The notes under the pieces: model-generated
Told to the model about the DNA's origin: nothing
What the model saw: only the letters and a program-made list of their open reading frames with translations
Databases searched by the model: none
Made by a program: the position numbers and the translations under genes
Shown: one piece after another, positions 22,490 through 33,228 of the stretch
Numbering within the stretch: position 1 is the stretch's first letter
Layout: each line of letters begins with the position of its first letter
Assembly (NCBI RefSeq): GCF_050947875.1
Contig: NW_027460291.1
Span: 25,395,868 to 25,459,867 of the forward strand
From: Dermacentor variabilis
Taxonomy: Eukaryota; Arthropoda; Arachnida; Ixodida; Ixodidae
Direction: 5' to 3'
DNA length: 64,000 nucleotides

Positions 22490-25300
22490 ACACTTGGTTG
22501 TGGTAACTGCGTTACGTTTCTCAGATGTGGGGGCCTGGTCAGTTGCATTGGTAAGCAGTCCCTCGAGGTAAGCATTTGCTCCTGCAGTCCGCAAAGCGAC
22601 ATAGACTCCCAGTATACACACACCGTAACTGGTGCGCCCCGTTCGTTCTGGCCTGCTGCAGCCATGGGCAAATTGTGCTTGTGGCCTACCTCGGCCATGA
22701 TTTGCTCAAAACGGAGACCAGCATATGTGCTTACATGGTTCGAAGTGTATGAAGTTGATAGCCGTATGGGTGGAAAGGCCCGCAAGAATGGCTGCCGAAG
22801 GTGATGCCCACAAAAGCGACTTGTCCACATTGCGACAAAGTGGGACTCAAAGTGTGAGCCACACATAGCGGCCCCCGAAAGAAAATAAATGTGCAGGTTG
22901 GAAAGGAATTAACGCTAAAATGCCGGGTAGTCCATGTCGCTGTGTTGGTTGCGGCAGCAGATGCCTGCGTCACCTGATTGCTTCGCAATGGAAGTTGCTC
23001 ATCTTCAACGGCAACTGTTGGTTCAAACAGGTGCGAGGCTCTGTCCAATCTGTTTGTACCGAGGTTGTGGCTCGTTGCCAGACCACCACATGCGACAAAG
23101 GCAAGCATTATGCCTGTAAGATGGTTCGTAGCCAATGTATAATGTATTGTCTGAACCTCATGCGGTGACTGATTGCTGTTTAATTTTGCTGTTATGTCAC
23201 TTGGTTACGGTCGCAGTTTTATGTTTTTCGAATATTGCGGCCTGGTCGGTTGCACTGGGAAGCAGCCTCTCGTAGTGAGCATTTGATCCTGCAGTCTGCA
23301 CAGCGACATAGACTCCCAATTTACGCACACCGTGATTCGTGCTCCCCGTTCACCCTTTCCTGCTGCAGCCATGGGCAAATTGTGCCTCTGGCCTTTCTCG
23401 GCCGCGATTAGGCATGAACGGAGACCAGCATAGGTGCTTACAAGGTCGGACGTGTATGAAGTTGGGTGGAAACGCCCGCAAAAGTGGCTGATGAAGGTGA
23501 TGCCCACGAAAGCGTCTTGTCCATATTGAGACAATGTGGGACACCAAGTGTGAGCCACACATTAGCGGCCTCCAAAAGAAAAGAAACGTGCAGGCTGGAA
23601 AGGAGTCAATGCTAAAATGATGGGTAGTCCATGTCGCTGTGTAGGCTGCGGCAGCAGATGCCTGCGTCACCCGATTGCTTTGCACTGCAAGTTGCTCATC
23701 TTTAACAGCGACTGTCGCCGCAAACAGGTGGGACACTCTGTCCAATCTGTTTCTGCTGCTGGTTGTTGCTCGTTAGTAGACCACCACGTGCGACGAAGGC
23801 AGGCACTACGCCTGTAGGTAGGCAGCTCAATGTACCCTAAAAGACCCGTGTATGTGAATGCTCACTGTTGCCATATGGTTCGTCGCCAATGTATAATGTA
23901 TTGTCTGAACCTCATGCGGTGACTGATTGCTGTTTAATTTTACTGTTATGTCACTTGGTTATGGTCGCAGTGTTATGTTTTTCGAATATTGCGGCCTGGT
24001 CGGTTGCACTGGGAAGCAGCCTCTCGAAGTAAGAATTTGATCCTGCAGTCTACACAGCGACATAGACTCCCAATTTACGCACACCGTGATTCGTGCTCCC
24101 CGTTCGCCCTTTCCTGCTGCAGCCATGGGCAAATTGTGCCTCTGGCCTTTCTCGGCCGCGATTAGGCATGAACGGAGACCAGCATAGGTGCTTACAAGGT
24201 CGGACGTGTATGAAGTTGGGTGGAAACGCCCGCAAAAGTGGCTGATGAAGGTGATGCCCACGAAAGCGTCTTGTCCATATTGAGACAATGTGGGACACCA
24301 AGTGTGAGCCACACATTAGCGGCCTCCAAAAGAAAAGAAACGTGCAGGCTGGAAAGGAGTCAATGCTAAAATGATGGGTAGTCCATGTCGCTGTGTAGGC
24401 TGCGGCAGCAGATGCCTGCGTCACCCGATTGCTTTGCACTGCAAGTTGCTCATCTTTAACAGCGACTGTCGCCGCAAACAGGTGGGACACTCTGTCCAAT
24501 CTGTTTCTGCTGCTGGTTGTTGCTCGTTAGTAGACCACCACGTGCGATGAAGGCAGGCACTACGCCTGTAGGTAGGCAGCTCAATGTACCCTAAGAGACC
24601 CGTGTATGTGAATGCTCACTGTTGCCATATGGTTCGTCGCCAATGTATAATGTATTGTCTGAACCTCATGCGGTGACTGATTGCTGTTTAATTTTACTGT
24701 TATGTCACTTGGTTATGGTCGCAGTGTTATGTTTTTCGAATATTGCGGCCTGGTCGGTTGCACTGGGAAGCAGCCTCTCGAAGTAAGAATTTGATCCTGC
24801 AGTCTGCACAGCGACATAGACTCCCAATTTTCATGCACCGTGATTCGTGCTCCCCGTTCGCCCTTTCCTGCTGCAGCAATGGGCAAATTGTGCCTCTGGC
24901 CTTTCTCGGCCGCGATTAGGCATGAACGGAGCCCAGCATACGTGCTTACACAGTCCGATGCGTATGAAGTTGATAGCCAGATGGTTGGAAAGGCCCGCAA
25001 AAGTAGCTGATGGAGGCGATGCCCACGAAAGCGACTTGTCCATAGTGAGACAATGTGAGACACCAAGTGTGAGCCACACATTAGCGGCCCCCGAAAGAAA
25101 AGAAACGTGCAGGTTGGAAAGGAGTGAACGGCTAAAATCTGTGGTAGCCCATGTCGCTGTGTAGGCTGCGGCAGCAGATGCCTGCGTCTCCCGATTGCTT
25201 CGCAATGCAATTTGGGCATTTTTAACGGCGACTGTCGCTGCAAACAAGTGGCACACTCTGTCCAATATGTTTCCGCTGCTGGTTGTTGCTCGTTAACCTG
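22490..25300. repeat. Tandem array, four units, 754 bp period
   Basis: The landmark CGAATATTGCGGCCTGGTCG recurs at about 23227, 23981 and 24735, which gives a period of 754 bp. A diverged first unit begins near 22490 and lacks about 60 bp present in the others. The fourth unit stops near 25290. Units 2 and 3 differ at only a few positions in what I compared, so that duplication is recent. Frames of 117-149 codons recur on the minus strand with the period, but they lack a start context, domains or conserved frame between units 1 and 4. I read them as passengers. The unit has no similarity that I recognise. Confidence 0.85.
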
Positions 25301-25753
25301 ACCACGACGTGCGACAACGACGGTGAGCCGTTTACGAGCTCGCATCAATGATTCCAGCGTATCTCGACATGCAAATTTTATTTCTGCTATTGCACGAGAA
25401 TGTACACTGCTTGTATTCTGCCAATAAAGTCGCGCGTTCTGTTCACTCACTTGTGGCTTGTTTATATGGGCGTCAGTAGAGGCTCTTGGCAATTAGAACG
25501 CACCAGCTACGCGGCAGCGAAGGCATTGAGGCATGCCGCATAGACTGCAGGGCAAGCACGGCGCGTACCAGCGTACGCAACCGGCAAAAAACGGCCGTAT
25601 TGAATTTTGCTCTAAAAAAAATTGCACTTCCGCTTCCGGATTGAGCAACGTCATCTGGCGTCCGCCTAAGTAAGTTCCATGCGCTGCCGCTGCTTATTTT
25701 CGAACCACGGCGGAAGGTACAGTTTCCCTTCTCTAAGTTGGTTCTTTATTCTA
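25301..25753. other. Spacer
   Basis: Contains an AATAAAG word at 25422. No gene is recognised. Confidence 0.35.
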
Positions 25754-26310
25754 TGCCGCAGGTTCGAGCACCGAGCCGAAAGGCCTGGCCGGCTCTGGCC
25801 GTCCGCATGGGCGCTCTCCCAGGAACACAAGGCGTCCAGGACAGTTCAGGCGTTTATTGATCACAAATGGCCAACACGTACCAGACTGCACCCAAACACA
25901 CGGAGTACACTCGGCGCCCGCGGTTCCCGATGGCCAGGAAGGCGGGTTACACGCCGCGTCGAACAATGGTTTGCGCAAGCGGGCCGAAATGCGTTCGCAA
26001 ACGCTACCTAGCGTTTCCCGTCACCGACAATGGTCTGCGACGGTTAAGACACGCAAAATGTGACGCACTGAGCACCTGCGACTACCGCAAGGGCGGAACG
26101 CAGAGCCACTCAGCAAACCACACTTACGCAAGCTGACAAAGCACGTGAACGTCCCCAGGCCGGGGCGTTGGGGACACAAATAGCTGGTCGCTCACGTACC
26201 TTGCAGCTTGCCTCTCGTGACCGGCGCTCGTCCTTGCCGCAGCACGACTCCCCCGCGCACGGCGATCGTCCCCAGTTGGGGCTTCTTCCCTACGTCACGC
26301 CCCACGACCC
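25754..26310 (-). mobile_element. GC-rich LTR-like module 2
   Basis: On the minus strand it shares with 18688-19800 the block ATCGCCGTGCGC...GTCGTGCTGCGGC near 26240-26270 and the end CTCGAACCTGCGGCA at 25754. AATAAACG lies at 25852-25859. A good splice donor (CAAG|GTACGTGAG, minus, about 26200) follows the promoter-like region, and a TGACGTCA-like word (CRE) and inverted CCAAT lie upstream near 26305-26335. Either it is a solo LTR or a CpG-island promoter with a first exon; the match to module 1 favours the LTR. Confidence 0.45.
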
Positions 26311-26505
26311 AATCGGAGGGCCGCGTAGCATGACGTCGCGGGACGCGGTCGCGGCGCCCGGGGAAAACGGCGCGCGGTCGAGGGGCAGGCATTTGAGAGG
26401 GCCGGGAGGGGTTTTCCTCGCAATGGCGAATATAAGTCCGGAGCCTTAGGCACAGCAACGACTGCGCCCCGGTAGACCGAAGGAACTCCCACAATATATA
26501 CGGTC

Positions 26506-27020
26506 TTACCTGGTATGGCAATGTCCTTGGAAGTTTGTGTACACCGTGTCGTTTTCAGACACTCGTACACTTCCTACATCTACTACGTCCCATTCATTTA
26601 CCACTTCAGCCGAGTACGTCGCGCTTCTATCCCTCGTCAGTAACTTTTTACTTATATCCTCATGTCTGGACACACAATTAAAGTCTTCAAACAGGAAAAC
26701 ATTTCGGTCACACGTCGCATACGATTGTACAGTTTCGTAAAAGTAATGCCTTCCTTGGGCTCTATTGAGTGCGTAAATGAATGCAGGCCGCCATAAAATA
26801 CCGAAAAAGCCAAAATTTAACACAACAAACCGGCCACTCTGGAACGCAGTATCTGCTTCTTAAGCGATATCTATAGAATTTAGATATAGTATCAAGCAGC
26901 GTCCAGACGGACCCACAGCATGAGACACAAAAATATTAAATCTAGCTCGGAAAGATTCCACCATTCGATGTGTTTGTTCTTGGGTCTCAATTTTTGTTTT
27001 TGTATACGGCGATCACATCG
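26506..27020 (-). mobile_element. L1-like LINE, endonuclease fragment
   Basis: The minus frame contains NVFLFEDFNCVSRHED, matching the GDFN(x)V motif of the apurinic-type endonuclease with Gly changed to Glu. NEWDVVDVGS and VSENDTVYTN follow, as at the end of that domain. Frame breaks occur upstream at 26820-27020. It ends abruptly at the RTE element and lacks a reverse transcriptase. Confidence 0.55.
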
Positions 27021-27029
27021 AAATCATTT

Positions 27030-28712
27030 TCTTAATCAAGCAGTGAAGAAGAAACAGGAATAGGCAAGAATCAGATGTATGCGCTAAGAGACAAAGCCGG
27101 AAATGAGGTAGGTGAAGTGGCTGAGGAGTTCTATAGAGATTTATGCAGTACCAGTGGCGCCCACGACGCTAATGGAAGAGTGAATAGTCTAGAGGAGTTT
27201 GACAACACATAGGTAACGTCGGAAGAAGTAAAGAAAGCCTTGGGAGCTATTCAAAGGGGGAAGGCAGCTGGAGAGGATCAGGTAACAGCAGATTTGTTGA
27301 AGGATGGTGGGCAGATTATTCTAGAAAAACTGGCCATTCTATATACGCAATGCCTCATGACCTCGAGCGTACCGGAATCTTGGAAGAACGCCAACATATA
27401 CTTAATCCATAAGAAAGGGGACGCCAAAGACTTGAAAAATTGTAGACCGATCTGCTTACTGTCCGTTGACTACAAAGTATTCGCTAAGGTGTTCGAAAAT
27501 AGAATCAGGAACACCTTAGCCTTCTGACAACCATAGGACCAGGCAGGATTTTGTAAAGGCTACTCAACGATATAACATATTCACAATATCAATCAGGTGA
27601 TAGAGAAATGTGCGGAATATAACCAACCCTTATATATAGCTTGCATTGTTTACGAGAAAGCGTTTGATTCATCAAAAACCTCGGCAGCCATGCAGGCATT
27701 ACGGAATCATGGTGTACAAGAGCCGTATGTAAAAATACTGAAAGATATCTATAGCGGCTCCACAGCCACCGTAGTCCTCCATAAAGAGAGCAACAAAATC
27801 ACAATAAAGAAAGGCGTCAGACAGGCAGATACGATCTCTCCAATGCCATTCACAGCGTGTTTACAAGAGGCATTTAGAGACTTGGATTGGGAATAATTGG
27901 AGATAATAGTTAATAGAGAATACCTTAGTAACTGGTGATTCGCTGATGATATTAACTCAGGGGACCAATTGCAATGCATGCTCACTGACCTAGACAGGCA
28001 AAGCATAAGGGTGGGTCTAAAAATTAATCTGCAGAAAACTAAAGTAAAGTTTAACAGTCTCGGAAGAGATCAGCAGTTGACGATAGGTAGCGAGGCACTG
28101 GAAGTAGTAAGGGAATAGACCTACTGAGGGCAGGTAGTCACCTCGGATCCGGATCATAAGAGTGAAATAATCATAAGAATAAGAATGGGCTGGAGTGCGT
28201 TTTCCAGACATTCCGTGGTCATGAACAACAAGTTTCCATTATCCCTCAAGAGAAAAGTGTATAACAGCTCTGTCTCACCAGTACTCACCTGCGGGGCGGA
28301 AACCTGGAGGCTTACGAAAAGGGTTCTACTTAAATTGAGGATGACACATCGAGCTATGGAAAGAAGAATGATGGGTTCGACGTTAAGCGATAAGAAGAGA
28401 GTAAATTGAGTGAGGGAACAAACGCGAGGTAATGGCACCTTAGTTGAAATCAGGAAAAGGAAATGGGGGCATAGGCAGGGCATGTAATGAGGAGGGAAGA
28501 TAACCGATGGTCATTAAGGGTTACGGACTGAATTCCAAGAGAAGGGAAGCGTAGCAGGGGGTGGCAGAAAATTAGGTGGGCGGATGAGATTAAGACGTAT
28601 GCAGGGTCAACATGGCCACAATTAGCACATGACCGGCGTAGTTGTAGAAGTATGGGAGAGGCCTTTGCCCTGCAGTGGGCGTAGCCAGGCTGATGATGAT
28701 GATGATGATCTG
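27030..28712 (+). mobile_element. RTE-clade LINE, reverse-transcriptase region
   Basis: The plus strand carries the reverse-transcriptase blocks in order: GKAAGEDQVTADLLK (27264), NIYLIHKKGDAKDLKNCRPI (27390), YEKAFDSS (27652; the usual Asp before KAFD replaced), IKKGVRQADTISP (27808) and FADDINSG (27940, preceded by a stop). After that come SVSPVLTCGAETWRLTK (28270) and HRAMERRMMG. It ends with the typical CCTGCAGTGGGCGTAGCCAGG and a TGATGATGATGATGAT tail (28691-28710). Several stops make it inactive. The 5' endonuclease is missing, so it is 5'-truncated. Confidence 0.85.
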
Positions 28713-29620
28713 TTGTTACGGAAAGCGACTTACGGCGTATTAGGTTTACTTTACACTGTAGCTCGTTATGTCTTGGAAGAAGTCTGACCCCTCCGGGCAG
28801 GTAACTTAATGCATTACCGCGTCTGCAGCAGGCTTTCCCTTTCACGTGTTACAGGAGTGCAACATGCTGCCGATTTTGTTGTTCGCCTAGAGTAGCGAAT
28901 GTGCTTTATGCTAAGTTTTTCCTTTCTTTTCTTTATGTTGCGTTAAACTGCGCCAGCACGTAAGCTCACTCCCTTGTGTTCGCTTAATTACGGCTGGGCG
29001 TAGCTCGAAGCATACGTGCATGATTTATTTTCTTTGTCGTTCACGTCACGCAGCGAAACACCACGGAAACTTTCAAGTTTCAGGCAGACACACTTGGGGT
29101 ATGCTCGCCAATTCGGTAACGAGAGTTGTTATTCCACATTTAAATAGCTTGCTCTTCTGCTGCCTGTTCTAGCAAAATTGTTGCTTGTGCTCCATTAACT
29201 TGGCCATATTTCTCGCCTTCGGAGAAAAAATTTTCACGAATGCAGTTGTTTAGACTTGAACATGTATAATTGAGCTGGCGGGAACAATTATAAAGCACCT
29301 ATGCTAATGCAAAATTTTTGCATTTGGAGAGAACATGTGATTTTGTTCATCTTGTGAGACATTCCAACTTAATTGTATCAACGGGAATTAAATTAGTTTC
29401 CTCACTGCTGCCTGAAGAAGTGTTCAGCGTAACAATGTTTATTAGGGAGGTCACTTCATTCTTCCGAGCATCACCTGTTTGTCTTGTATTGATGAAGCGT
29501 GGTGCCTTTGATACGTATTGCTCACTTTCATCAAGCTTGCCATGCAAGAGCTGCTTTTACCCCCATATGACAACCAATGTCATAAACTTTACAATGTTGA
29601 TTAGTTTCTTTTTCTTTTAG
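28713..29620. other. Spacer
   Basis: No gene or repeat family recognised. A 100-codon frame at 29318-29620 is T-rich and ends at the acceptor of the next candidate. Confidence 0.35.
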
Positions 29621-29691
29621 TTTACATCCTTCTAGAACGCTCCTAGAGATAAACCCAGATCGTGGCACAAATTCAACAGCAAAAGCACGTG
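29621..29691 (+). CDS. Candidate penultimate exon, unknown protein
   Basis: A strong acceptor (TTTCTTTTTCTTTTAG, ending 29620) and a donor (CGTG|GTGAGA) bound 71 bp. It is open as HPSRTLLEINPDRGTNSTAK and onward, leaving phase 1, which matches the next candidate exactly. I do not recognise the protein. Confidence 0.35.
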
Positions 29692-29824
29692 GTGAGAAGG
29701 AGGTGCCGACTGTCTATTTTTGTATATAGTGGTTTTTCTACCGCAAGCACCTTTTTTCATGTCTCAGAATTAAAGTGAACAGTATCATAGAACTTATACT
29801 CTCTGTTTATTTTCTGCCCCACAG

Positions 29825-29934
29825 CTCAAGCATCCTGCCATTGTCCAGTGTGGAAGGATTTCAATTTTCAAACTTCAGCCCCAAATGACTTTTTTTCTCG
29901 CAGAGAAAGTAAACTAGTTTTGTGTAATAAATGA
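29825..29934 (+). CDS. Candidate last exon with stop and AATAAA
   Basis: The acceptor TTTTCTGCCCCACAG (ending 29824) joins in phase to 29691. The frame reads QASCHCPVWKDFNFQTSAPN and on to a stop at 29932-29934. AATAAA overlaps the stop (29927-29932). Together with the previous exon this looks like the 3' end of a small gene, but no family or upstream exon is identified. Confidence 0.33.
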
Positions 29935-30084
29935 GTTACTTTCTAACGTCTCACTTATTTAACATAGTAGTTTATGCCGGCAGCATGTCTGCTGGTGCAA
30001 TTGTCACCAATCACTATTTCAGAATAAGGTGCTTACTCGTGCTTCTATTGGAGCTTGTGTGTAGGGCGTGATATTGCAAGTTCA

Positions 30085-31140
30085 TGCCCAGTACCAGTGA
30101 AATCAGGCATTTCGCAAGGGTCGGTTCTTGGGCCATTATCCTTATTATTATTAATCAGTGAATCAATGTCAGGTTATCTTAAATTATGTGCCCAATTTAA
30201 CAGTAGAATGTAATGAACGGCTATAAATATTATCTACCTGGTGTCAGCTAAATCAAATTAAAATAATGCGACTAAAACTAAGATACTTATTTTTCGCTCA
30301 AAGAATGGGTTTCTCCATTTAAACAATACCACCACGTCTGAAGGTAAAAAAATAGAAACAGTTGGCAGTCATAAAATTCTTCGCCCCTATTCCTATTCAC
30401 ACTCATCTTGGGATATGCACGTAAATTATCTCTGTAAAAAGCTTTCTCCCGTAACAGGGGTTGTATCACGATGTCGCATTATACTTCCTAATGAGCCAAA
30501 ATGCAGATTTAAAATGCATGATTTAACGCATATTATTGTGCTTTAGTGTGGCGTACAACTACCAAAACAAACATATATACAGTTCTTTTGTTACAGATGA
30601 ACATAGTTCGCTATGTTGGAAATATAGCTTGCTATTCAATTACCGGAGAGGCGTTTCCTAAGTATAACGTTATTGGAATTGATAACCATTACATTTTTTG
30701 TTTATTACACAGTGCACGATATTCTTCAGAATTTGCTAGAAACTACATAAAACAATTAGCCTCAGTAGAGCGTCATCGCATTAATACGAGCACGAGAAAT
30801 CCTGAGATATGGCCAATTCCATACTTCAGAACACTGTATAATCAGTCATTCATATTTAAAACAGCGCGAAAAAAACATGGGCAAGGGAGGACACAGGACG
30901 AGCGCTCGTCCTGTTTCCTCCCTTGTCCGTGTTTATTGGCGCTGTTTTAAACATGAATGAGCCGTAACAACTAGCTCGCACCCAGAGCCTTCTGAGTATA
31001 ATCAGTCGTTAATGTGACCTACCATTCACTTTGAACAAATACAAGAGTATTGAGAATTTCAGTAGGAATAAACTCCGCACATACTTTGTTCACTTGTAAT
31101 CTATCCGATGTGATTATTATTTTGCATTTCTGCATCTTTA
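30085..31140 (+). mobile_element. LINE fragment (CR1/Jockey-like), 3' half
   Basis: It begins within the reverse transcriptase at SGISQGSVLGPL (30098) and continues through WDMHVNYLCKKLSPVTGVVS (~30410). The C-terminal part reads NYIKQLASVERHRINTSTRN...WPIPYFRTLYNQS. The frame then resumes as NKYKSIENFSRNKLRTYFVH-like sequence after 31008, beyond the foldback insertion at 30848-30995. Stops and shifts are common. Confidence 0.65.
30848..30995 (-). mobile_element. Snap-back foldback element, copy B, in a LINE
   Basis: A 148 bp insertion flanked by a perfect 12 bp target-site duplication, GTATAATCAGTC (30836-30847 and 30996-31007). On the minus strand a leader (TCAGAAGGCTCTGGGTGCG) is followed by AGCTAGTTGTT. 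Then comes a hairpin of about 2 x 56 bp centred on AGCGCT at 30901-30906, with AAACAGCGC and CGGACAAGGGAGG in the stem. The element ends where the second arm ends. The flanking LINE reading frame is continuous when the element and one duplication copy are ignored. Confidence 0.8.
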
Positions 31141-31167
31141 TGAGTATATACTATACAACCTGTTTCG

Positions 31168-31259
31168 TAACACCAGCTATACAACGCAGCATGAGATTGA
31201 ATTTTAGAAGATTAATCTTCTAAAAATCAATGTCATGCTGCGTTGTATAGTTGGTGTTA
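31168..31259. repeat. Perfect-loopless palindrome, 92 bp
   Basis: Arms of about 45 bp, beginning TAACACCAGCTATACAACGC, meet at AGATTAATCT (31209-31218) with only a few mismatches. It does not share the leader or stem words of the foldback family. No target duplication was found. Confidence 0.8.
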
Positions 31260-31559
31260 GATTGTTTTGTATATGTCCTATTGCTGTGGTAGTGTAGTTG
31301 AAGTTCATAGCGCTAAACTTTCCCAAATGGTCGTATGTCGCCGTGATGGAAACTATGTTTGAATTCCAGCTTTCACTGGAATTATATGTGAAATATTGTA
31401 ATTGTAAATACACTGTTTGCTCTACTACTGCCTTTTCTGGTTTCTTGGGCCACGTCAAGCTACGTATGCAGCTTTCAGCCAAAACTGGCCATGCAGCATG
31501 TAAACTGGAGATTAAATTGAATTTCAGTTGATTTGATTATTCAGCAATATCGTAAAAGA

Positions 31560-32640
31560 AATACTTGTACAAATCAAATTCTTTGCAGAAGATTGCATCT
31601 TTTACCGCGAGGTTACTAGTCCTAATTAGCATACATTATTAAGTAGCGCTCTAGACGAACTACATATTTGTGTAAAAAATGGCAAATGAGCATCAATACG
31701 CACAAAAAAACGTTTCTATGATAATATCAAGAAAACAGGCACCACAGAATTTTCCGTAATCAATTAACGGTCGCTTTCTTACTGCTGTGAATCATAAGTA
31801 CCTAGGCATAATAATCATTGGACATTTCCGGTGGAATCAACACATCACTTTTATACAAAAGGAAGGCTTGTAAAAACTTGGATAGCTAAGCAGATCTCTA
31901 CGTCAGAAAACGCAATAAAACAAATTGTTGGCTTATAAACCCTATATTCATCCAGTTTTGGAATGCGCTTCCGTGGTGTGGGATCCGTACACTAAGAAAA
32001 ATATTCATACACTTTAGAATGTACTAAGAAAATCCGATCGTTTTATCTTTCGTTCGTAAAATCGTCGCACTTCAATTAGTGCTATACTTCAGGCAGCGAA
32101 CTTGGAATCCTTGCAACTATGATGGTATCGCGAAAGCTTAAAATCATGTACTTTCTTTATCCTGAATCGAGTGCATACATAGAAAAAGTTAGGTGACGGC
32201 CCACGCGGGTGTATCATTAAAGAAATTAAAATTTTTTTTGTATGACTAACATCTACAAAGATTCTTTGTTCGCGCGCACTGTACCCGAGTGTTCCGCAGA
32301 GCAGTGTTGTGGATGTAGGAACAGTCTCTTCATTATTAGCGCATCCGAAAAAATTTGTAACAATATTTTTGTCGCCGTATCTGTTCTTATCCATTGTTGT
32401 TGGTCGGACCTGAGCACGTCTTTTAATATGTGTTATGCATTGTGCCATTTTATTTGTATATAGAATTTCACTAAGTATGCTCCCAATTCTGTATTCAAAG
32501 CGTTTTTTTGCATAGTATTACATTGTGCTATAATGTATTTTGTTCAATCACAGAGACAGTGACTCACTGCGTACTCCTACATGCGGTCTTATTCTAAGGC
32601 CATCAGAAATTTTGTAAATGAAATAAAAGAAAAAAAAGCT
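31560..32640 (+). mobile_element. LINE fragment (CR1/Jockey-like), 3' half
   Basis: It starts at IKFFAEDCIFYRE, the FADD box with the first catalytic Asp changed to Glu. The thumb words YKYLGI-like, LGYLSRSLR-like and VLE-A-VVWDPYT-like follow across shifts, then ESLQLRWYRESLKIMYFLY (~32110-32165). It ends in an A-rich tail at 32618-32638 (AATAAAAGAAAAAAAA). It is degenerate. Confidence 0.65.
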
Positions 32641-32976
32641 CGCTGTCCACTGTTCCTCATGCGCATATTGCAGCACCCAAAATGTAAAATTAATGCCAAG
32701 AAATTTTAGAACCATAGGCTAAGACACTTCGGTATTACATGGTTCCAATTCATTGCTAGACACATCATTCCATATGAGTACTCAGATATAGCTTGCGAAT
32801 TAGAAATATAAGTATTTAGTGATGCAGTGCAGCCTAACATCCGACAATTGCACTTGTTCATTGTTTTTAAGCTTGAAATGCTTTTAGCTCCCGTTGTCGG
32901 CGACAATCAAGTGACCTTGAGCCAAAAGCCCGAGCCGTTATCCGGGCACTCGAATGAGAACATCCGGGCAAGTTTA

Positions 32977-33217
32977 ATAATAATAATATTTGGGGTTTTA
33001 CGTGCCAAAACCACTTTCTGATTATGAGGCACGCCGTAGTGGAGGACTCCGGAAATTTTGACCACCTGGGGTTCTTTAACGTGCACCTAAATCTAAGCAC
33101 ACGGGTGTTTTCGCATTTCGCCCCCATCGAAATGCGGCCGCCGTGGCCGGGATTCGATCCCGCGACCTCGTGCTCAGCAGCCCAACACCATAGCCACTGA
33201 GCAACCACGGCGGGTTG
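32977..33217 (-). mobile_element. Ruka SINE, near-intact copy
   Basis: Full-length minus-strand copy. The target-site duplication GGGCAAGTTTA (11 bp) lies at 32966-32976 and 33218-33228. The sequence is almost the same as the copies at 10266 and 21049. Confidence 0.95.
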
Positions 33218-33228
33218 GGGCAAGTTTA

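Noticed and set aside
22490..25300. CRISPR-like regular array
   Set aside because: Period is 754 bp with no short repeat-spacer structure, and the DNA is eukaryotic.
24713..25492. 259-codon minus frame, the second longest in the window
   Set aside because: Lies in the 754 bp tandem array; frames differ between units, no domain, no start context.
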